Of a stretch of 64,000 nucleotides of DNA, positions 56,532 to 64,000 are shown one piece after another. Numbering within the stretch: position 1 is the stretch's first letter; the number at the start of each line of letters is the position of its first letter. The stretch comes from Tanypteryx hageni (lineage: Eukaryota > Arthropoda > Insecta > Odonata > Petaluridae), in assembly GCA_028673005.1 (NCBI GenBank), contig CM054115.1, positions 58,057,407 to 58,121,406 on the forward strand, in the 5' to 3' direction. The notes under the pieces were generated by a model. That model had not been told where the DNA came from. It worked only from the letters and a program-made list of their open reading frames with translations, and searched no databases. A program made the position numbers and the translations under genes.

Positions 56532-56833
56532 AACCCCATAAAGTCGTAAAAATTTACGGCTTTTTGGAGTTTTTTTATTTAATTTTATTTTTTAATATAT
56601 TTTCACTTGAATATTATAAAGATGGAATAATTCAATAATACGCAGGTTCTATCAGACACGATAAATGGGCAGCTTTTAGATCATTTCCCAGGGCCGGTTT
56701 CAGGAGCCAAATGCTAAAATAGCTCTATTTCGAGTACTGGATATCGTTGGCTAACGTTATCATAACCTCTCACACCTGACTGGTGACCACCTTGAAAGGC
56801 GAGGACGAAAATAAAAAACGCCACCACTCAACA
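56532..56833. other. Noncoding stretch with an isolated hAT-like end
   Basis: CAGGGCCGGTTTCAGGAGCC at 56689 resembles a hAT terminus. It has no partner with a matching target octamer nearby. Confidence 0.35.
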
Positions 56834-57481
56834 CTACTGAGGCATGGAAAAACATTTCGTCTGAAAGCATTTTTCATGTAATCCTATAATCTTTCGTGTC
56901 AGCCCCGTTTCTCTCTCTCTCTCTCTGGCGCACTCTATCGGCGCTTGCTTTCCTTTGTTTTCTTTTCGGTCGTTACGTAACTGACTTTTTCGGTGATGCA
57001 ACCGTTGGAAAAGCGGGCAGCGAAAATATTTCGAACAGGAATTTCTACGTCCTGAGATGCCTCGCGCGGGCATAAAGGTCGAAGGGAAAGCGTGGACGGA
57101 AAGGTGGAGGGTGGTCTGGCGTGGGGGAGGGAGGGAGAAACGGGCACGGACGGCTAAGAAGAGCGGGGAGAGAGACCAGGAGAGAGGAGTGGCCAATCGG
57201 GGTAAAATGCAGATTCCGTCGAGCCTGTCTGTTAGGCGATGCACCGGCGATATTGTAGTCACGACAATGGAAGGGGGAAAGGGAGTTTCGTTTCCAAACG
57301 AGCTGGGAAATTTTCGTGTTATCCTTTCTACTTTTCCCGAGGCGACTTTTTCAACCTGCTTTAAGGAGATCGCATGCTGCCCGGAAGAAAATTTATCATT
57401 TAGTTGGTTGGCCTTCGCGTTGCAGATTCTCCCGAAGCTCTTTACGCTCAAATACATATAGGCGCGTGCTTGATTTTTCAT
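56834..57481 (-). other. Unassigned open frame of 215 codons in a CpG-richer region
   Basis: A single uninterrupted minus-strand frame lies where GC rises, so long chance frames are likelier here. It has no recognised domain, signal peptide or membrane segment. The predicted protein is rich in Ser/Arg/Pro and one end lies in a (CT)n run (Arg-Glu-Arg-Glu repeat). A 134-codon frame overlaps it on the plus strand (57057-57461). It could be a promoter-proximal or untranslated region of a host gene, but nothing shows this. Confidence 0.15.
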
Positions 57482-59197
57482 CCGATTTGTCCTTTAATGA
57501 ACGCGGTGGGAAATAACCAATGAAAAATCAAAGTTTATTTATCTATCATTGGGACATCATGTTGATTGTCTTGTATCGGAATATGATTTTTGAGCATCAT
57601 GGCCGACCAAATGGGGCAGGAAGCCCTAAGAAATGATTTAATGAAATTGAGTACAACGTCATTCACATTTTAATGAAGTCGTAAGGTATTTGAGAAACCG
57701 AAAACGACTGTTGTACGTAACATAGATAATTCAAAAAATATTAAAACACCGCGTAATTGCATCCATTAAATCTCCATCAACAATGAGCAATTATTAAAAT
57801 TCTCGGATAGCAAATTGAATCCGCTTGAAAAAATTTATTTAAAAAAATCAGAATCAAATAATGAACCGTGATTTAAATTGTCTCCACGTTCCTTTATATT
57901 CTAACTTAAAAGATAATTTACATAAATTCAGACTCGGACCACGTATGCTTAAAGCATATGCTCTACCTCATTTTTCTCCTTTTCCTTCAAAATGCCTTTG
58001 TTTTCTTCGCGCGCATTCATAATGGACACCTATAATTGGATTAACGGGCTCTTTCATAGTTTACTCAAGTATAGAAGTGGTTGGAAGCAAAAGTTTCGAG
58101 TTCAACTGTTTTTTAAAGATTGATGACATATTAAGTCAGTATATTAATTACACATTCCTTGTTGTTTTATTATTTTTCGAACAGGTTGGCCTCTGAAATT
58201 CTTCGATTTCAGTGCCCATTTTAACATTTTCGTCCTGGTTTCAAAATGAATTATCAAGGTCTCTTAGCGGCTTATATAAAAAATTATATTAAGCAACCCT
58301 TGAATTTATAAAAAGATTGAGTAAAACATATGTGCATTTCGGCCGTAGCCGTTTATAGCAATGATTCGTATTTCTTTGTTTCTAGGAAGAGCTGGTATCA
58401 TCGGTAGGTTAATTACCATTGATATTTACTAGTTCAAATGCGCATGTTTACTTGGCCATTTCATATCTATAGCAGTTAACTATACAGTTTATCCTTGTAT
58501 GACTGTGTGCCTAAGAAGTGATCCTCCAGGTTGGAAGTTGTGCAATGAGCAATTACCCAGTACTTAAAAGCTCACTTAATGGGTGCCGTAACAGGCTAAT
58601 AGCATAATCGGTGAAGTGAAGATAAGATGATTTATTCTTGATCTGGACTAAAATAATATTGTGTGCGTTTCTGTAGGGAAAAAATCAGCTGGAACAGCGA
58701 TACGAAGAAATGGCAGACTCTATCGGCCAGTTAGGTGTTTTCGATTTAAAGCTGTTGATAAGATCGTATCAATCATTAATTTTAGCTAAATAATCTCGAG
58801 ATTAGAATAGTTGTTAGTAAACGTCAATAGTCGGGAAAATAAGGCGGTTATGGTAGAATAGCTATTACAACTAGAGTCTGAAACGTATTATATGGACAAC
58901 AAATCAATGAAAAGGGGAGATTTTTTATAATAAAACTAAATGTGTCATTATTCTCTCTTTAAAATAGGTTTAAGGCAATCAAGGGGAGCTCATAAGTAAG
59001 ATATACATAGATCATTTCTTGAATCGTGATAGAAAAGTCGAATTCGCCATGGGAATGTCAGGTTTAATAAAAACTCAAGATTTTAGGTCGATACTTTCTT
59101 GATTATTGGATAAGTTGAATTAAATTTCATTTTAAGTAAATCCATTTTTAATCTATTATCTATGTATGTAATGTTTGTTGAGATATTTACAAATTAC
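57482..59197. other. Noncoding stretch, nothing recognised
   Basis: AT-rich, only short ORFs and no element ends. Confidence 0.4.
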
Positions 59198-59239
59198 ATG
59201 TTAATTTATTCACCCCTCTAAAAACTCGGGCCGGCCCTG
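59198..59239. mobile_element. Isolated hAT-like right end
   Basis: CTCGGGCCGGCCCTG ends here; its reverse starts CAGGGCCGGCCC. The adjoining CATGTTAATTTATTCACCCC matches the arm of the foldback element at 43725. No partner end with a shared target octamer was found. Confidence 0.4.
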
Positions 59240-59276
59240 TGCATGGCAATTGATGATGAAAGCGATCCAAAAAGTC

Positions 59277-59389
59277 GTAAAACGGTCGAGTGAAACATAA
59301 TTCCTATTTCTGCTACAAGATAGCCTTCCTCAGGGGTAATTCATCGATCTTTGATTCTAAAAAGAATGTGCATTACTCAACCGTTTTAC
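59277..59389. mobile_element. 113-bp inverted-repeat MITE carrying the AGCCGTC-like core
   Basis: The ends are GTAAAACGGTCGAGT and, inverted, ACTCAACCGTTTTAC, 14 of 15 paired. The inside has GCTACAAGATAGCCTTCCTC and AATTCATCGATCTTTGATT, aligned with the cores at 45824 and 18308. Confidence 0.65.
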
Positions 59390-59475
59390 AATTACAGGGG
59401 TCTTCCTGATCACCAGTGGAGTCAATCCATAAAGTTAGCGAGATAATACATTTTTAAATTGTGGACGACCATAAC

Positions 59476-59516
59476 GGAAACTTTGCCCCGACACGGAGTA
59501 CACCTTTCCAATCTTG
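59476..59516 (+). mobile_element. 3'-end fragment of the DINE-1/HINE-like family
   Basis: GGAAACTTTGCCCCGACACG then GAGTACACCTTTCCA and CTTG-T. It matches 30551-30591 base for base in spacing, including the final CTTG then T. The hairpin stem has decayed here. Confidence 0.6.
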
Positions 59517-62500
59517 TTCTTTTTCGTGGCTATATATGAGTTCATGTCTGTTCTACGTAAGGTCTTTGAATTTTTCTTGCGGTTCCTTAAAATATTTGTT
59601 ATCATTTAACCTATTTGGAATTATTAGGAAATATTGCAGGAATGGAGAAAGTCATATGGTAGCCACATCAGGTTTTTAAATCTTAAGATCATTTCCGATT
59701 AGTTTCGGCCTTTGTGTGAGAACAACGTTCCGAATTCTTCGTATGAAAAAATATATTAATCTCACATTTATTCTCAAACTATTTGCTGTCCGTATTCTTT
59801 CAAATACTTGGACAGTTTTCTGTTGTACTCTTTCTGGAAAGTTTCATCTAGTTTGGAATGGAACGCCTTTAGAAGAAAGAGAGCCCCGAACGCTTCGAGT
59901 TGACTTGCAGAATCGTTGCTGAAAATGGAGGCACGCTGATGGAAAACACGTGCCTTTACTACGGTCAACGCCAAGTACTAGGTCAAAAACCCGCCACGAG
60001 ATCGAAAGTTAAGACGACTTTTTCCTACGTAGTTAGGGAGAAAATTGTTCCCATCACGGGAGAAATTGTGTCGTTGACCGATGGACTGAGAAATCTGACG
60101 AGGCCGCCGATAGTGCCATTGCGGTTCCACGTTCGGAGTAGAGTCGATGCCGAAACGAAAAATTTCCCCCTCGTCGTGTTTTTAAAAGGTGCGATCGTAG
60201 TCGAACGGACGGGTGTAACGTCCCAAGGTCATAAAGCGCTTTTGTTTTGTTTTCGGATCTCTAAGAGGGTTTTCACGCTTGGTGCCGAGACTCATTTCCT
60301 ACGACAGTAAAAGTGTGTCGACATGATGATAACACTCACGACTTCTCTGTTTTCGTGTTACGAAATCGTGAATGGAGGTAATGAGAGGCGGATGCTTCCT
60401 TTATATAGAGTTCATGGGAACGAAGCAGAAAAAATAGTTAATACGTAGGTGAGGCAGTTTATCCTACGAAACGTTGTATAAAAAAACTGCTAACAACAGT
60501 GATGTTGTTGCGGTTTATTGCCCCATTCGACCATGTTTTTTGAGTCTTTTACAGTCACATCAATGACGAAGCGTTAGCTTAAGCGTAGCATTATGGGATA
60601 AAAAGTGGCGATATTTCATTGCCTAAGTGAGATAGGTGGTTATTATCACCGCTGTCGTTGCGATGCATTATAGGATTGATGGGAAGACGTGTATAGTGGC
60701 TGCGATTGTTTTCGATGGTGGTATTTTACCGGAAAAAAAGAGTATCACCTTAAGTAGGATGTGGGTTGATGTACCATCCGGCAAAAAAACGAAGTGATAA
60801 AAGTTCCCGTAAATAGCTTCGTCAAGGTCATAGAGGAAAGTCATTCTCCGTTTTAAGTTACAGAATTGGATGTAAAACCAAACGAAGCTGCGAAGAGTTT
60901 CTCCAGTCCGAAACCTAACATAAAACTATCCGAACTCGTAAAGGTGTGACGGAATATTTTTATTTTTTGCAAAACATTTAAAGCTAGAGTAAAATTTGGG
61001 AATAATATATTTATAAATGAGCGAAATTATGACCATTTACGAGGGCACAACTCCTTTGGCGTCTGTCAAGGGAATTATCCTGTTAACTCAAAAGAAGACC
61101 TTAATATTTTAAAACTTCATCTCACGGTCCGATGACACACAACTCTGCGACTCCATAGTTTTCACGTAATCGATATAAAAAGTAATAGATGATAGAAGAA
61201 AATCCGTTATCTTTCTGTCTATATTTGACGTGTTTCGGCTATTCGAGCTACAAGTGTTCGCATTGTTGCATCATTTTTTTCTGCCCATCTTATTATTCTC
61301 CTCGATCTAGTACTGGGTCGATATTTACTCTTTCATTCAATTTTCTCTGAGGAGCAATCCCTCAATTCATTATTCATCATCGGCCCCTGGCATATATGAA
61401 GAAATTACTATGGCATACGTTAGAAATTCAGACAAAAATCGAGAAATGAATTTTTTTTCGTTTATTGCCCAACATCATTTAAAATGGCATTTATTAAGTG
61501 CTAAAATAATGTAATCTTTAAAAAATTCATTTCAATTTAAACACGGCTCGGGATGGAAAATACTACAAAACGGAACGCTTGTTCTGGTAGTGGAACCGAA
61601 GGTAGTGGACACGAAATTCGCGTACCGAAATAGCTGAAAATCATAATAGAGGACCCGTGCGCGTGTGTGCTCGAATCGAACAGTTTCCAGAGTGTTTATA
61701 AATGGGGATATTCCATACACGATTTGCGCTGGTGCAGCTAACATATAATAATATACAGTTCATTTACGGTCTAGCTAACTTTCCGGATCGGTATTACTAA
61801 ATGTCTGACGAGACGGGACGTTGTGTGAGGAACCGGAACGTAGTTCCGGTTTGTTCCAACTCATTTCGAGCACTGAATTTAAACTGTTTGAGGTAGTACT
61901 AGTCTTGAGCTCGAAATTCCTCGAGATCGGCCATCGATGCAATTATTATTTACTTCTAGCGCTTAGTCGTAATTACTTTCCATTTATTCTCACCGGCAAC
62001 TTCAACTTCCTCTAAACAAATGTCTTCATCGTTTACTCCGAGGTCAGCTCATCAAACGGACGTTAGTGAACTTAAGACACGAAAACGGTGGCTTATATAT
62101 TTCCCACTCTCACGCTGAGGCATGGATTTTCCAAGGCCGGCTTTTATTATTTTCGCCTGCGTTTCGCGTTCATCTTAGGCTACGCGCGACATGACTCAGG
62201 AAAGTACGTCTTATTCCAGTCTCGGGAAACGCTTTCGGCATATTTTCGCATCGGAATGGGAGGTCGTTATTCTCGGTCCCTGAACGCCGGTGAAATTTTC
62301 CGCGACCCTTCGGGAACACACGAGGGATGTGCGGAAGGGTCCGATTTTGAGGGATAAAGCGGCAGATGCTTCGGGATCGTCTGCCCGTATCGTGTCGAAC
62401 CAGACGAAACAGCGTCATCATGGACTTGCTAGAAGGAGAGGAACGTTTGGTAGTGTTGTATGCTGAGAGTCGCAGCTAACGCTTCGGTGGCTTTTGGTTC

Positions 62501-62567
62501 CTTATAATCCTAATACGGCAGTCTCTTTACGAACATTAAAAACAATGTTTTTTAATTAGCAAATGCG
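59517..62567. other. Long noncoding stretch, nothing recognised
   Basis: A 136-codon plus-strand frame at 59900-60310 (starting MTCRIVAENGG) is uninterrupted but has no domain I recognise. Other frames are shorter. No element ends or tRNA-like boxes were seen. Confidence 0.35.
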
Positions 62568-62575
62568 ATTTGCGG

Positions 62576-62890
62576 CAGAGACGATAACTAGGAGGTCTCT
62601 GACCCTCTCTTTATAAGTTCTCGGCTCCTCCCTTGCCCATTCCCCCTCCGCTTATTATTATATTTTAATTTTATTGTTAAACTAGAAATGTAAAATTATA
62701 TATATGTATATCTGTTTATAATACAAAATTACATTTCATTTGTATGACTTGCAGTTTTGCAATAAAAATTAGTTGCGACATTGTTTTCGTATTTTATTGT
62801 TTTTTTTTTAAATTGGCGTGCTCCTCAACATAATTTTGCTCCCCTCTCCTCCCACCCCTCCTCACTGTCGGGAGGCTAGTTGCGTCCCTG
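62576..62890. mobile_element. hAT-type MITE, 315 bp, same family as 3255
   Basis: The left end is CAGAGACGATAACTAGGAGG. The right end read inward is CAGGGACGCAACTAGCC. Target octamers ATTTGCGG (62568-62575) and ATTTACAG (62891-62898) differ only by two G/A changes, so they look like a decayed exact duplication. Inner segments match the 3255 copy in the same orientation. Confidence 0.82.
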
Positions 62891-62898
62891 ATTTACAG

Positions 62899-64000
62899 TC
62901 TCAAAACTAGATTTCGAAAAACTTTTTTATTCACTCAAATTTCACCAAGTCCTACCTACCATATGGACATAGAATTGGTAAAATGATGTATTTATTTTGC
63001 CATTCCAGTAATTAACACAGATACCGTACACGTAGAATACAGATAGTCGGACATTGGGAAAGATAAGGTGATTTGATTAATTTCCTCCTCCCTCCCAAAT
63101 CCCTCAACTTAACCGTCTTTCTTTACTAGTCGCAAATTACGCCACAACCGCCAGATTAGACTAATTTTTTTTATGTTGTTGATGATTTTTTTTGGCTTTC
63201 TTTATCATCATGCATTTTTTTGGGATCTAAAATTTGTTTTTGGCTCGCATCCTCCCATTTGTGCCATCACACGTGTGAATGGGAAAACCGCTTTCGTTTA
63301 ACAAAATTTTATAATTTGCTTTAAAAGGTGTACATTTATCATGCATTTATATAGCCTTTTATAAACAGGAGATTTTTACATTTACGTAGCGTTTGAACGT
63401 GATATAGGTTTTTGTCGTATGATTCTTACATAGCTACCTTTCCTAATTTTTTGTTGCTCGTACTTGAATGTTTCATAATGGGATGATTCCGCGATAATAA
63501 CTTTCTGGTATATTATTAGATTTGTCTGTCGAAGTGGATAGGATAAGAAATTACACAATCATTGATCCATAAAGAATGGAGAAAAATATATGTACCGTGA
63601 CCTCTGAGTGCACCTTAATCTTGAGCAAGAAATAATCTTATCAAAAACGGCGAATGGATTGAAACTGAGAAGGTCATTTTCGTCGCTAACAACAAGGTAT
63701 TTTATATCGTTCACCGTCGTCATTGACTGGCACGTGCTCTTTGAAACAATATTATCCATGTTTTCTGTAGCAGGAGAAATTAACTAAATATTAATACAAG
63801 CTTGAGGATAGCTCAGACTTTTAGAACTTTTTTCTGATTTTTTAATTAAAAATATCTTAATATCTTATACATTCGTTCTAAAACACATCTTGAGTGTAAA
63901 CCTCATAAGAAATTCATTGATACTGTATGTTCTGGATAAAATATCATAGTGAATTTGTAATTAAATATAATGTGTACATTAAAAGAGATTTGAATGCAAT
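62899..64000. other. Noncoding stretch, nothing recognised
   Basis: AT-rich to the end of the window. No supported feature. Confidence 0.45.

Noticed and set aside
56689..59239. A 2.5-kb hAT element with CAGGGCCGG ends
   Set aside because: Both ends look hAT-like, but flanking octamers (tcatttcc and tgcatggc) do not match and similarity stops after nine bases. Listed as isolated ends instead.
59900..60310. 136-codon frame as a host gene
   Set aside because: No recognisable domain, no supporting splice or promoter signals, and comparable frames occur by chance in this composition.

Overview
The window looks like intergenic or intronic DNA from a large, repeat-rich arthropod genome, most likely an insect. 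Pointers are AT-rich unique DNA, tRNA-derived SINEs, APE-type LINEs (Jockey-like and RTE-like), many hAT MITEs, a DUF4817-type Tc1/mariner transposase relic and Helitron-type elements. I cannot name the species. I see no operons, rRNA, CRISPR, convincing functional tRNA gene or recognisable host protein-coding gene. The only long conserved open reading frames belong to transposable elements.

Layout. Positions 1-34,900 are mostly anonymous AT-rich DNA with short nonautonomous elements. These are hAT MITEs at 3255, 6860, 8152, 8710, 11229, 22592, 23698, 25618, 29548 and 31922, a TA-type hairpin MITE at 4570, a tRNA-derived SINE at 23342, a DINE-1/HINE-like element with 150-bp tandem units at 30102, a pogo-like MITE at 32926, a 20-bp pyrimidine-rich minisatellite at 13303-13843 and a 33-bp AT-rich minisatellite at 34564. 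Positions 34,948-43,015 are the LINE cluster. A two-ORF Jockey-like retrotransposon (35155-38851, + strand) is intact and seems to sit inside a pogo-like MITE. A complete single-ORF RTE-like retrotransposon (39739-43004, - strand) follows, bounded by an 11-bp target-site duplication and starting with a tRNA-like segment. From 43,016 to 64,000 there are two foldback elements (43540, 45158), a second SINE copy (47050), a 601-bp terminal-inverted-repeat element full of GGTAAATG motifs (48830), a Helitron nested in a hAT MITE (51033-52984), a broken DUF4817-type transposase (54034-55250), a repeat family shared between 43.0 kb and 55.4 kb, and a last hAT MITE at 62576.

How the parts relate. Only the two LINEs have intact protein machinery. 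The hAT, pogo-like, Helitron and SINE copies are nonautonomous and would need enzymes encoded elsewhere. Several insertions are nested, which gives relative ages: hAT MITE, then Helitron; pogo-like MITE, then Jockey-like LINE; hAT element, then an inverted-repeat insert in an (AT)n tract. Nine of eleven hAT target duplications fit nnnTAnnn in at least one copy, often with a CTAG core, which is the preference described for Buster-type hATs. All boundaries were read by eye, so positions marked approximate should be treated as such.
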